A DNA stretch of 26,082 nt from JBNJEA01 sp051745395 (GCA_051745395.1 JBNJEA010000034.1:1-26082), one strand, 5' to 3'; positions 16,120-24,062 are shown, counted from the first letter of the stretch. Translations and numbers: made by a program. The notes: generated from the letters alone by a model not told the origin.

Positions 16120-18138
16120 ATGGAAACCGGGACAATAGTTGAATATATCGATCAGCAGCGGATCCTGTGCGCCATAGTGCTCGAAGACAGAAACGACCGG
16201 ATCCGGCTGCTCAATGAAAACAACCGGGAAATCAACCAGAAGCAGAATCGGCTGTCGCATGTGGCCAGTGACCGGTTAAACAGCGGTCAGGAACGGGAGC
16301 AGATCGTGGAATCGCTCAAGGCCATCGCCCGTAAGCGCAAGGCGTTGAGCGCCCATATCGATATCCGCGAAATCTGGGAAACGCTGCACGACTACGAGGA
16401 ATGGATCGATCTGGCCTCCATGACTGAATTCTGCTTTACCGGACCGCCCACCAATGATCAGGAATCGGCTGTCGTCCGTGCATTTTTTGAAAACCGGACC
16501 TATTTTAAATTCCATTTTGACGCTTTTTATCCCCACAGTGAATCGGTGGTGGCGCAAAATATTCACCGGCAGAAAGTCGAAGCCCGCCGCCAGCGGTTAA
16601 CCGAGCAGGGTGCGGCATGGCTCAGGGCGGTGCTCGGCAATGAAAAACCACCGGAAACCGAAAACCCGGAAACCGAAAATATAGATGAAATCATCGACAT
16701 TCTGAAATCCTATTACCTGTTCGGCAAAGAAAGCGATCAGGCTGCCCTCGGCAAAGCCATGCTGGCCCGGGCCGGGGCCGACAGCCCGGACGAGATTTTT
16801 ACGGCAATGGTACGGGTCGGCCAGTGGGATAAACATGAAAACCTGGATCTTTACCGGTACCAAATTCCCCTGTCGTTTTCCGCCCCCGTCATGGAAAAGG
16901 TTGCGCAGATCCATGCCGATACCGCCGGGGCCGATACCGCCGGGATTGCCTCCCGCCACAAGCGGACGGATTTGACCCATTTGCCGCTGTTTACCATTGA
17001 CGGCCAGGGCACAATGGATTTCGATGATGCCTTAAGCGTTGAAACCGATGATCGCTACTACCGCATCGGGGTCCATATCGCCGATGTGGGTGAATATGTG
17101 GAAAAGGGCGGCGTCATGGACCAGGAAATCATGGGGCGCGGCACCTCAATTTATATGCCGGACCGGAAAATTCCCATGCTGCCCACCGCCATGGCGGAAA
17201 ATATCTGCAGCCTCATTGCCGGGCAAACCCGGCCGGCGATTTCCATCATGTTCCGGGTCACCCGGCAGGCCGAAGTCATTGATTGGGAGATATTTGCGTC
17301 GTTGATATCGGTCCGGCGCCAGCTTTCCTATACGGATGTGGATTTTATGATCGACAGTGATCCGCATCTGCGGGTGCTCAATGAAATCGCCCGCAATTTC
17401 CGGCAAAAACGCCTGGATGCCGGGGCGGTGCAGATTCTGCTGCCGGAAGTCAGCATCCGGATCTTTGCCGACGGCGATGTCAGCCTTAAAACGATAAACC
17501 GGGAAAGTCCGGCGCGGGTGCTGGTGGCCGAAATGATGATTCTGGCCAACTGGCTGATGGCCCGGTTTCTGGTCAATCACAACATGCCGGCCGTATTTCG
17601 CTCCCAGCCCGAACCCAGGGGGCGGCTTTACAGCGGCAGCGATACGGGGACTTTGTTTCAGAACTGGATGCAGCGCCGCCTGCTGAGCCGGGCCGTGCTG
17701 GCCCCGACTGCCGGCCCCCATTCCGGCCTGGGCCTCGATGCCTATACCACGGCCACCTCGCCGATCCGAAAGTGTTTTGATCTGGCCACCCAGCGGCAGA
17801 TCCGGGCGTGTTTGGGGCTGGAGTCCCCCTATGATACCGCGGAAATGGAATGGCTGCTCCAGGCGCTTAAGGAGCCGTTGAGCCATGCGAATCTCGTACA
17901 ATCCCGGCGCAACCGGTACTGGGTCCTGAAATATTTGGAGGACAAAATCGGGACCAAGACCGAAGCCATTGTGCTTGACAAGCGCCGCGACGGGCATATG
18001 ATTTTATTGCCGAATTATCTGCTGGAGTGCAAGATTTCGGTGTCCGGGGGCATGACGTTAAAGCCGCAGGATATTGTCCAGGTCACTATTCAGCACGTGG
18101 ATGCGGCGCGGGATAAGTTGTCGGTTTTTCTCGGGTGA
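16120..18138 (+). CDS. RNB-domain exoribonuclease (RNase II/R family)
   Basis: The 672-aa protein has the RNB catalytic signature TIDGQGTMDFDDAL with Asp294, Asp300, Asp302 and Asp303 as Mg ligands, followed by HIADVGEYV and the conserved YMPDRKIPMLP and SPIRKCFDL segments. It should degrade RNA 3' to 5' in the cytoplasm. The N-terminal 250 residues are not the usual double cold-shock domains, but helical and probably winged-helix, and the C-terminus has only a weak S1/OB-like stretch (about 615-672), as in RNase II-like rather than RNase R proteins. The frame stays open to TTG 16030, inside the preceding gene, but ATG 16120 (METGTIVEYID) is preferred; neither has a clear ribosome site. A 205-nt hairpin begins within its stop codon. 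Confidence 0.9.
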   Translation: METGTIVEYIDQQRILCAIVLEDRNDRIRLLNENNREINQKQNRLSHVASDRLNSGQEREQIVESLKAIARKRKALSAHIDIREIWETLHDYEEWIDLASMTEFCFTGPPTNDQESAVVRAFFENRTYFKFHFDAFYPHSESVVAQNIHRQKVEARRQRLTEQGAAWLRAVLGNEKPPETENPETENIDEIIDILKSYYLFGKESDQAALGKAMLARAGADSPDEIFTAMVRVGQWDKHENLDLYRYQIPLSFSAPVMEKVAQIHADTAGADTAGIASRHKRTDLTHLPLFTIDGQGTMDFDDALSVETDDRYYRIGVHIADVGEYVEKGGVMDQEIMGRGTSIYMPDRKIPMLPTAMAENICSLIAGQTRPAISIMFRVTRQAEVIDWEIFASLISVRRQLSYTDVDFMIDSDPHLRVLNEIARNFRQKRLDAGAVQILLPEVSIRIFADGDVSLKTINRESPARVLVAEMMILANWLMARFLVNHNMPAVFRSQPEPRGRLYSGSDTGTLFQNWMQRRLLSRAVLAPTAGPHSGLGLDAYTTATSPIRKCFDLATQRQIRACLGLESPYDTAEMEWLLQALKEPLSHANLVQSRRNRYWVLKYLEDKIGTKTEAIVLDKRRDGHMILLPNYLLECKISVSGGMTLKPQDIVQVTIQHVDAARDKLSVFLG

Positions 18139-18341
18139 GCCCCTTCGAAAGCCGTCTTTTTCGCCAATATCTGCGTCCCCGAAGCGGGATCTTCGCTGCG
18201 CTTCGACAGGCTCAAATTATAATCCTCAAAATACGTCAAGTATTCCTCCGGTTATAATTTTCGCCTTCCTTGTCGGAGCGTAGCGAAGATCCCGCCCAAA
18301 GCGGGGATCTTGGCGAAAAATCCTGGCTTTCGAAAGGGCTC
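18137..18341. repeat. Long imperfect hairpin (about 205 nt)
   Basis: The left arm (from GAGCCCCTTCGAAAGCC at 18137, through TTTTTCGCCAA, GCGGGATCTTCGCT and TTCGACAGG) pairs in order with the right arm ending CTTTCGAAAGGGCTC at 18341 (TCGGAGCGTAGCGAAGATCC, TTGGCGAAAAA). Even the middle (AAATTATAAT against ATTATAATTT, CAAAATAC against GTATTCC) can fold on itself. The first bases overlap the stop codon of the RNase gene. It could be a folded mobile element or a strong 3' mRNA structure. It is not followed by a clean U-tract; CTTTTTTG at 18347-18354 is near. Confidence 0.75.
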
Positions 18342-18370
18342 TATGGCTTTTTTGTAAACAATCATAACAA

Positions 18371-18544
18371 CTCGACAGTCCACAGTTTTGTCATTCCTGC
18401 GAAGGCAGGAATCTATAATCACCCAATTTTACTGGATTGCGGCTAAAGCCTTGAACTGAGACCCGTCTTCACGGGAACGCCCTTGAATGTTTGTAAGTTT
18501 GTATATAGAAATTAGTGGCTTACATAAAATTTTGGACTGTCGAG
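18371..18544. repeat. Element A, complete copy with inverted termini
   Basis: CTCGACAGTCCACAGTTTTG (18371-18390) and the right end TTTTGGACTGTCGAG (18530-18544) are inverted repeats, 12 of the outer 12 bases matching. Just inside the left end is the hairpin GTCATTCCTGCGAAGGCAGG, also present at the window start, followed by a more decayed second hairpin. The unit is 174 bp with no coding capacity. Its right end is 25 bp upstream of pyk, so it may contribute to or displace the pyk promoter. No convincing target duplication was found. Confidence 0.7.
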
Positions 18545-18569
18545 ATAATCAATCAGGCGCTTAAAAAAA

Positions 18570-19985
18570 ATGATGACCCCGAAGACCAAAATCGTATGCA
18601 CCATCGGGCCGGCCTGTGCCGATGAGAAAATGCTGGCGGCCATGATTCGAAACGGCATGGACGTGGCCCGGCTGAATTTTTCCCACGGCAACTATGCCGC
18701 CCATGCCGAAATGATTCAGATGGTCCGCAATGCCTCGGCGGCCACCGGCATCCCGGTGGCCGTGCTCCAGGATCTGCGCGGCCCGAAAATCCGGGTGGGC
18801 GAAATCGAGGCGCCGGGGATCTGGCTGAAAAACGGCGATCGCCTGGTGTTGACCACTGAAAACGTGTTGGGGAAAAAAAACCGGGTGTCTGTGAGTTATT
18901 CCCATCTGCCCGCCGATGTCGCCGAAGGCGATGAGATTCTGCTGGCCGACGGCCTGCTGGAACTGGTGGTGGTCGAAACAACGGATACCGAGGTTCATTG
19001 CGATGTGATCACCGGCGGGCACCTGACCTCGCACAAGGGCATCAATCTGCCCTCCGGGACCATCCGTACCCCGTCTTTAACGGACAAGGACAAAAAAGAT
19101 TTGCAATTCGGCCTTGAACAGGACGTGGATTTTGTGGCCATGTCGTTTGTGCGGCGCGCCGCCGACGTGGGCAAGGTAAAAAAGATCATCCATCAGGCGG
19201 GCAAGGATACCCCGGTTATTGCCAAAATTGAAAAACACGAGGCCCTGCAGGAAATCGATGACATCATTGAGATTTCAGACGGCATCATGGTGGCCCGGGG
19301 GGACCTGGGCGTGGAGATTCCGCTGGAAAACGTGCCCGGCACCCAGAAGATGCTGGTCCACAAGGGCAATGAGGCCGGCAAGCCGGTGATTATCGCAACC
19401 CAGATGCTACGCTCCATGGTGGATTCGCCGCGGCCCACCCGCGCGGAGGCCACGGACGTGGCCAATGCGGTGCTGGATGGCGCGGATGCGCTCATGCTTT
19501 CCGAGGAAACCGCAACCGGTCAGTATCCGGAAAGCGCCGTTGAATACATGGCGCGCATCGCGAAGATGACCGAAAACAAGTATCCCTATGAAAAATCCTT
19601 CCAGGAAATTCTGCAAACCCGCATATCCGAATCCGTGGCCCATGCCACCTGCATCCTGGCCGATCACCTGGAGGCCGAAGCCATTATCGCCACCACCAAA
19701 AGCGGGTATACGGCTTTCCAGATTTCGCGTTTCCGGCCCCAGAGCCGCATCATTGCGCTTTCGCCGGAGGAAAAGACCGTGCGCCGCCTGACGTTGCACT
19801 GGGGTTGTCTGCCGGGCCATGTGCCCTATACCGACGATACGGACGAGATGTTTGACCGGGCCTCGCAGTTTGCCATTGAAGCGGGCTACGCCAACAGAAA
19901 CGACCTGGTGGTCATCACCGCCGGCCACCCCCTGTGGGAAACCGGTACCACGAACATGATCACCGTGCGCCGGCTGGGGCTTTAA
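18570..19985 (+). CDS. pyk: Pyruvate kinase
   Basis: The 471-aa cytoplasmic enzyme makes pyruvate and ATP from phosphoenolpyruvate and ADP. Recognition: KTKIVCTIGPA at the N-terminus, MDVARLNFSHG (30-40, with the substrate and metal residues Arg34, Asn36, Ser38), DLRGPKIRVG, the B-domain (about 70-165), the catalytic MVARGDLGVEIP and a C-terminal regulatory domain with TTKSGYTAFQISRFRP. Length is the usual 470-480 aa. Translation may start at either of two adjacent ATG codons (18570 or 18573); the ribosome site is weak (CAGG). It stands alone behind element A and ends 6 bp from the convergent stop of the AICAR transformylase gene, with no terminator visible between them. Confidence 0.97.
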   Translation: MMTPKTKIVCTIGPACADEKMLAAMIRNGMDVARLNFSHGNYAAHAEMIQMVRNASAATGIPVAVLQDLRGPKIRVGEIEAPGIWLKNGDRLVLTTENVLGKKNRVSVSYSHLPADVAEGDEILLADGLLELVVVETTDTEVHCDVITGGHLTSHKGINLPSGTIRTPSLTDKDKKDLQFGLEQDVDFVAMSFVRRAADVGKVKKIIHQAGKDTPVIAKIEKHEALQEIDDIIEISDGIMVARGDLGVEIPLENVPGTQKMLVHKGNEAGKPVIIATQMLRSMVDSPRPTRAEATDVANAVLDGADALMLSEETATGQYPESAVEYMARIAKMTENKYPYEKSFQEILQTRISESVAHATCILADHLEAEAIIATTKSGYTAFQISRFRPQSRIIALSPEEKTVRRLTLHWGCLPGHVPYTDDTDEMFDRASQFAIEAGYANRNDLVVITAGHPLWETGTTNMITVRRLGL

Positions 19986-19991
19986 GAAAAG

Positions 19992-21242
19992 TCAGTGCTT
20001 GAAACTCCGCTGCCCCGTATAGACCATGGTGGCGTCGTATTCGTTGCAGGCTTCAATGGACTGGTAGTCGTTTAACGAGCCGCCGGGATGGGCCACGGCG
20101 GTCACGCCTTCGACCAGCCCGACATCGACGCCGTCGCGGAAGGGGAAAAAGGCGTCGCTGATCATGGTGGCCCCGATTAATCCGCCGTGTTCGGCGGCGA
20201 CGCGGTCTTCGATGTCGGAGCGCTTGTCCGCATCCCGAAGCTCGTTGAAGCCGATGCCGAATTCCTCAAAACAGTACCGGTCTTCGAGTTTCCGGTACGC
20301 CTTGTCGCGGGCGATGGCGGCCACGCCCACCCGGTCCTGCTCGCCGGTGCCGATGCCGACCGTTACCCCGTCTTTGACGTAGAGCACGGAATTCGATGTC
20401 ACGCCGGCTTCTATGAGCCAGCCGAAGCGGATGTCTTCGAGTTCCGCTTCGGTCGGCGGCCGGTTGATCCGGTAGGTCTTTTCCTTGTATTGGCATTCAG
20501 CCGTTTTGAAATCCGACTTTTCCCGGGCTTCGGGCACAAAGGACCACTGGGCGATGATGCCGCCGTCGATTAAGCTTTTAAAATCCACCACCCTTTCCCC
20601 CACGAAGGACTGGAGCCGCTCAATGTTTTCGATCCGGATCACCCGAAGGTTTTTGCGCTGTGATAAAATGTCGAGCGCGCCGTCTTCGTATTCCGGGGCC
20701 ACGATGACTTCGGCATACTGCTGCGCCACGGCTTCGGCGGTAGCTTTGTCTATTGCGGTATTGACCGCGATGCAGCCGCCGAACGCCGCCACCCGGTCGG
20801 CCATGTAGGCCTTCCAGTAGGCGTCTGCCAGGCTGTCGGACCGGGCCGCACCGCAGGGGTTGTTGTGCTTGACGATAACGGCGGTGGGCCGGTCGGTTAG
20901 GTATCGCAGGATGTTTAGGGCATTGTCGGCATCGGTGAGGTTGGTCTTGCCCGGGTGCTTGCCCGACTGGAGCAGTTCCACGTCGGATGCGAGGTATTTT
21001 CCGGGCGCAATGGTTCGGGCCGCACCGAGGACGAGGTTGCCGTTGACCAGTTTGTACAGTGCGGCTTCCTGACCGGGGTTTTCGCCGTAACGAAGCCCCT
21101 TGCGCACATCGCCGATTACCCAGTCCGCCTTTTCGTAAAAAAGGGTTTGCCGATTGTCGCCATCGACAAAGGCGATTTCCATCTGCGGCGGGAAATGATC
21201 GTCCATGATGGTTTTATACATTTGCTTGAGGTCGTCGGCCAT
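19992..21242 (-). CDS. purH: AICAR transformylase (PurH C-terminal domain as a separate gene)
   Basis: The 416-aa protein corresponds to the formyltransferase half of bifunctional PurH: it moves the formyl group of 10-formyl-THF onto AICAR in the ninth step of purine synthesis. Family landmarks are intact: LRYGENPGQEAAL, the catalytic KHNNPCG, TSNSVLYVKDG, ISDAFFPFRDGVD, HPGGS and the C-terminal TGQRSFKH. About 50 residues precede the LRYGENP motif, forming an N-terminal piece not derived from a normal cyclohydrolase domain. Its own AAGGAG ribosome site seven bases before the ATG, and a 21-bp gap after the cyclohydrolase gene, show a true split and not a frameshift. It is the last gene of the speD-speE-purH operon. 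Confidence 0.9.
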   Translation of the reverse strand: MADDLKQMYKTIMDDHFPPQMEIAFVDGDNRQTLFYEKADWVIGDVRKGLRYGENPGQEAALYKLVNGNLVLGAARTIAPGKYLASDVELLQSGKHPGKTNLTDADNALNILRYLTDRPTAVIVKHNNPCGAARSDSLADAYWKAYMADRVAAFGGCIAVNTAIDKATAEAVAQQYAEVIVAPEYEDGALDILSQRKNLRVIRIENIERLQSFVGERVVDFKSLIDGGIIAQWSFVPEAREKSDFKTAECQYKEKTYRINRPPTEAELEDIRFGWLIEAGVTSNSVLYVKDGVTVGIGTGEQDRVGVAAIARDKAYRKLEDRYCFEEFGIGFNELRDADKRSDIEDRVAAEHGGLIGATMISDAFFPFRDGVDVGLVEGVTAVAHPGGSLNDYQSIEACNEYDATMVYTGQRSFKH

Positions 21243-21263
21243 TGTTTGACTCCTTGCTTGGAA

Positions 21264-21947
21264 TTATAAAATCTCTGCGTAACACCCCTGTATATCCTGA
21301 AACGAGGCGCCGGCCAGGTACTCGGCGATGGCGCGGTCGTATTCGGCCGTGTGGGCAAAAGCCTTTCTGGCCAGCTTGGAGCGGATTTCAAGGGTGGTCA
21401 TGCCGTTTACGGCGTTGATCTCTTCGATCACCAGGGGGTAGTCGCCGGGATCGACCACGGAGGCCACCCGGATGAAATTCTTGGCCGCCGCCCGGATCAT
21501 GCAGGGGCCGCCGATGTCGATGTTGCCCCGCGCCTGTTCCACGGTGACATCGTCCCGGGCGACGGTTTGCTGGAACGGGTAGAGGTTGGCTACCACCATG
21601 TCGATGGGCACGGCGCTGGTTCGCCGCAGATCCGCCTTGTGGGCGTCATTGTAGGCTTCGGTGAGCAGGCCGAGATAGATTTTAAAATCCAGGGTCTTGA
21701 CCAGCCCGCCCTGGGTTTCCGGCTGGCCGGTGTATTCGGATACCGGCGAAAGGATTTTATCGGCCTTGTTGCCCAGGATTTCTTTGATCCGGTTGAAGGT
21801 GCCGCCGGTGGAAAGGATCCGGACTTTCGGGTTGGCCTGGACTATGGCAGGGACGAGTTCTTGCAGGCCGGTTTTGTCCGATACACTGATCAACACCGTG
21901 TTGACCTTGACCAGATCGTCGATTTTGCTGACGGTATTCATGCCCAT
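21264..21947 (-). CDS. purH: IMP cyclohydrolase (PurH N-terminal domain as a separate gene)
   Basis: The 227-aa protein is the MGS-like cyclohydrolase half of PurH, closing FAICAR to IMP. Visible motifs: VLISVSDKTGL, ILSTGGTFNRI, the VSEYTGQPETQGGLVKTLD loop, VVANLYPF and NIDIGGPCMIRAAAKN, ending with the YDRAIAEYL helix where the bifunctional enzyme would continue to LRYGENP. ATG 21947 is chosen because AGGAGG lies six bases upstream; the frame stays open further upstream into speE, but that is not needed. It follows speE by 26 bp and precedes the transformylase gene by 21 bp, so the two halves are co-expressed and probably associate. Confidence 0.92.
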   Translation of the reverse strand: MGMNTVSKIDDLVKVNTVLISVSDKTGLQELVPAIVQANPKVRILSTGGTFNRIKEILGNKADKILSPVSEYTGQPETQGGLVKTLDFKIYLGLLTEAYNDAHKADLRRTSAVPIDMVVANLYPFQQTVARDDVTVEQARGNIDIGGPCMIRAAAKNFIRVASVVDPGDYPLVIEEINAVNGMTTLEIRSKLARKAFAHTAEYDRAIAEYLAGASFQDIQGCYAEIL

Positions 21948-21973
21948 GGCTTGCCTCCTGGCATTGAATTGGA

Positions 21974-22870
21974 TTAGTAAAAACGGGGTTGCGGAACCGG
22001 GTCGAGCAGCCCTTCGAGGTTGTCTTTGACGAAAGTGGGCAGCGAAAAAGCGGCCCAATGCAGCTGCGGGTTATAATAACGGGTCTCGATGCCCGAGTGC
22101 GATACCCGTTTCGGGTCAAAGTCGCCGACCGGGCACGGGCCCTTGGATGCAAAGCCGAAGCTCCACAGGCCGCCCGGGTAGGTCAGGTTGGCGAAGGTAT
22201 ACATGTGCAGCCGGTTGAAATACGGCCGCTGATTGAAAAACATGGTCTTCTGGATCGGCGTGTCGTAAAACGGGGATTCGGACTGCGAGATCATGATCCC
22301 GTTTTCCGTGAGCAGGCCGGCGGCGTTTTCATAAAAGCCCGCGTCAAACAGCGGCTGGGCGGGCCCGATGGGATCGGTGGAGTCGATGAGCACCACGTCG
22401 AAGGCCCGGTTTTCGGCTTGCCGGACATATTTTACGCCGTCTTCGATTTCAAGTTTCAGCCGTTTATCGTCCAGGGCGGCGGCAATCGAGGGGATATGGG
22501 CCTTGCAGGCATCGACGACCATCTTGTCGATTTCCACCATCACCACCTGCTCCACGGTTTCGTGCCGCAGCACTTCCCGGGCCGTTCCGCCGTCGCCGCC
22601 GCCGATTATCAGCACGCGCCGCGGCGACGGATGAACAAAAAGAGGTACATGGGCGATCATTTCATGGTAGACGAATTCGTCTCGCTCGGAGACCATGATG
22701 ATTCCGTCGTTTAGCAGCATGGCGCCGTGGGCCCGGGTCCGGACCACATCGACCTGCTGATAGGGGCTTTGACCGGAAAACAGGGTGTTTTCCACCCGGA
22801 AGCTCAGGGCCACCGCATCCTGGTGGGTTTCACAAACCCATAAATCCAGCTTGTTGTCGTTTTTTTCCAT
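21974..22870 (-). CDS. speE: Spermidine synthase
   Basis: The 298-aa cytoplasmic aminopropyltransferase transfers the aminopropyl group from decarboxylated AdoMet to putrescine. The nucleotide-binding GGGDGG (90-95), the VSERDEFVYHEM segment (60-71) and the catalytic DSTDPIGPA loop (Asp163, Asp166) are present, as are the EIDKMVVD acidic ribose-binding motif and SQSESPF. Length is typical (280-300 aa). It lies 14 bp downstream of the AdoMet decarboxylase gene that supplies its donor substrate; the only candidate ribosome site (AGGA) overlaps the end of that gene, which suggests coupling. Preference for putrescine over other amines is inferred from the context of putrescine genes 17 kb away. 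Confidence 0.95.
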   Translation of the reverse strand: MEKNDNKLDLWVCETHQDAVALSFRVENTLFSGQSPYQQVDVVRTRAHGAMLLNDGIIMVSERDEFVYHEMIAHVPLFVHPSPRRVLIIGGGDGGTAREVLRHETVEQVVMVEIDKMVVDACKAHIPSIAAALDDKRLKLEIEDGVKYVRQAENRAFDVVLIDSTDPIGPAQPLFDAGFYENAAGLLTENGIMISQSESPFYDTPIQKTMFFNQRPYFNRLHMYTFANLTYPGGLWSFGFASKGPCPVGDFDPKRVSHSGIETRYYNPQLHWAAFSLPTFVKDNLEGLLDPVPQPRFY

Positions 22871-22884
22871 GAGCGTTTTCGTTT

Positions 22885-23820
22885 TTATGTCCTGGTGAAG
22901 TAATTGTAGAAACTCACGGCGTATCCGGAGTCAAATTCGTAGATGCTTTTTTCCGATCGATGATATCCGTTAAATTGCCGGGGCATTTGGCTGCCCTCGA
23001 CCGCGTCGCGGTCTTGCGTGGATTCGGTGATTACCAGGGAAAACCGGCTGGGGCGGAAAATTTCGGTGATCCGGGAAGCAATCGTTGCAAAATCGCCGCC
23101 GTCGACGTTGGTTTCAAAGCTGGCGTATGAGCCGCTTTCTTCTGGGGTGACGTGGATGGTGACGTACTGGGATCCGGCGATTTTGTTCATGGAATACCCA
23201 TAGGGTTGAAACTGGAAACTGTCGTTTTCCATGTCGGGATAAAGCCCGGCGATGCCGGTGCGGGCTTCGAGTTCGTCCACGGTGTCTTCCTGCCGGGGGA
23301 TAAAAGCGGCGATGACCTCCGGGTGCAGGTCGTGCATGAGGATTTCGATCGTGTGATCCTCCTCAACGGCGTGCTCGGCCATCGAGGCATAAAAGATGTG
23401 GACATGGTCGTGATTGGCCGGACCCAGGCGGTAGCTTTTGCCGTCGAAATAAGCGGACAGGCCCTTGACGTCGGATTCAAAATCCGAAGGTTGCTGCTGC
23501 GGGTACATCAGATTTTTGCGTTCATAGAAGAAAAAGGCGATGTTTTCGAGTCCCACGATTTCAATGATTTTGGGCACCGCCTGGACCAGCGTGGTTTTGC
23601 CGCAGGTAATCATCAGGATCCGGTCGGCCCATACAAACAGGCTCGACTCGGACAACAGATAGGCGTCCATTTCCGGTGTGCTTCTGGCACTCACGATTTC
23701 GGCGCCGCAGGCATGGACAACCGAGCCCCACCGCCCGTCGGCGTTTGAGCGCATGCCCGGATCGGGCTGGGCCAGAATGATTTCGAGCTTTTTTTCCGGT
23801 CCTTCAAACTCTATCGTCAT
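22885..23820 (-). CDS. speD: S-adenosylmethionine decarboxylase, eukaryote-type (pyruvoyl)
   Basis: The 311-aa protein matches the eukaryotic AdoMetDC family (PF01536), not the 110-130 aa bacterial SpeD. The N-terminus has FEGPEKKLEI; the self-cleavage site is YLLSESSLFV, cutting between Glu58 and Ser59 so that Ser59 becomes the pyruvoyl group; ITCGKTTL carries the catalytic Cys73; FFYERKNLMYP, TIEILMHDL, YGYSMN and IHVTPEESGSYASFETN follow in the same order as in the human enzyme. Acidic residues equivalent to the human putrescine-binding site appear present (Glu13, and the Asp and Glu around DHTIEIL), so putrescine activation is plausible. It is the first gene of the speD-speE-purH operon, with a weak GGGGA ribosome site. 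Confidence 0.93.
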   Translation of the reverse strand: MTIEFEGPEKKLEIILAQPDPGMRSNADGRWGSVVHACGAEIVSARSTPEMDAYLLSESSLFVWADRILMITCGKTTLVQAVPKIIEIVGLENIAFFFYERKNLMYPQQQPSDFESDVKGLSAYFDGKSYRLGPANHDHVHIFYASMAEHAVEEDHTIEILMHDLHPEVIAAFIPRQEDTVDELEARTGIAGLYPDMENDSFQFQPYGYSMNKIAGSQYVTIHVTPEESGSYASFETNVDGGDFATIASRITEIFRPSRFSLVITESTQDRDAVEGSQMPRQFNGYHRSEKSIYEFDSGYAVSFYNYFTRT

Positions 23821-23979
23821 GAAATCCCCAATAATAACGTGAATAAAAAAGTAAACATACCAGCTTTGCTGACAAGAGTAAACGGGAAATGTATTGCCGT
23901 ATCAACTCTTGACACTGTCGTAAAAAGTTCACTATTCCGCCACGGCGGCATTTTTGCAGAAAGGAACTCCGGAATGACG

Positions 23980-24027
23980 GCGCTGAGGCACTGAGGCACT
24001 AAGGCACTAAGGCACTAAGGCACTGAG
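23980..24027 (+). repeat. Octamer tandem array 4 (6 units)
   Basis: GCGCTGAG, GCACTGAG, GCACTAAG three times, GCACTGAG. Same unit as arrays 1 to 3, but here upstream of the minus-strand speD gene, not downstream of a gene. It is followed at once by a T-run (24028-24033). Confidence 0.85.
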
Positions 24028-24041
24028 TTTTTTACCTTATA

Positions 24042-24062
24042 CCGTAAACCCTAAACCGTAAA
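24042..24062 (+). repeat. Heptamer repeat, 3 units
   Basis: CCGTAAA, CCCTAAA, CCGTAAA in tandem, 14 bp after octamer array 4. The unit resembles a plant-type telomere repeat by chance. It is too short to assign any function. Confidence 0.6.
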
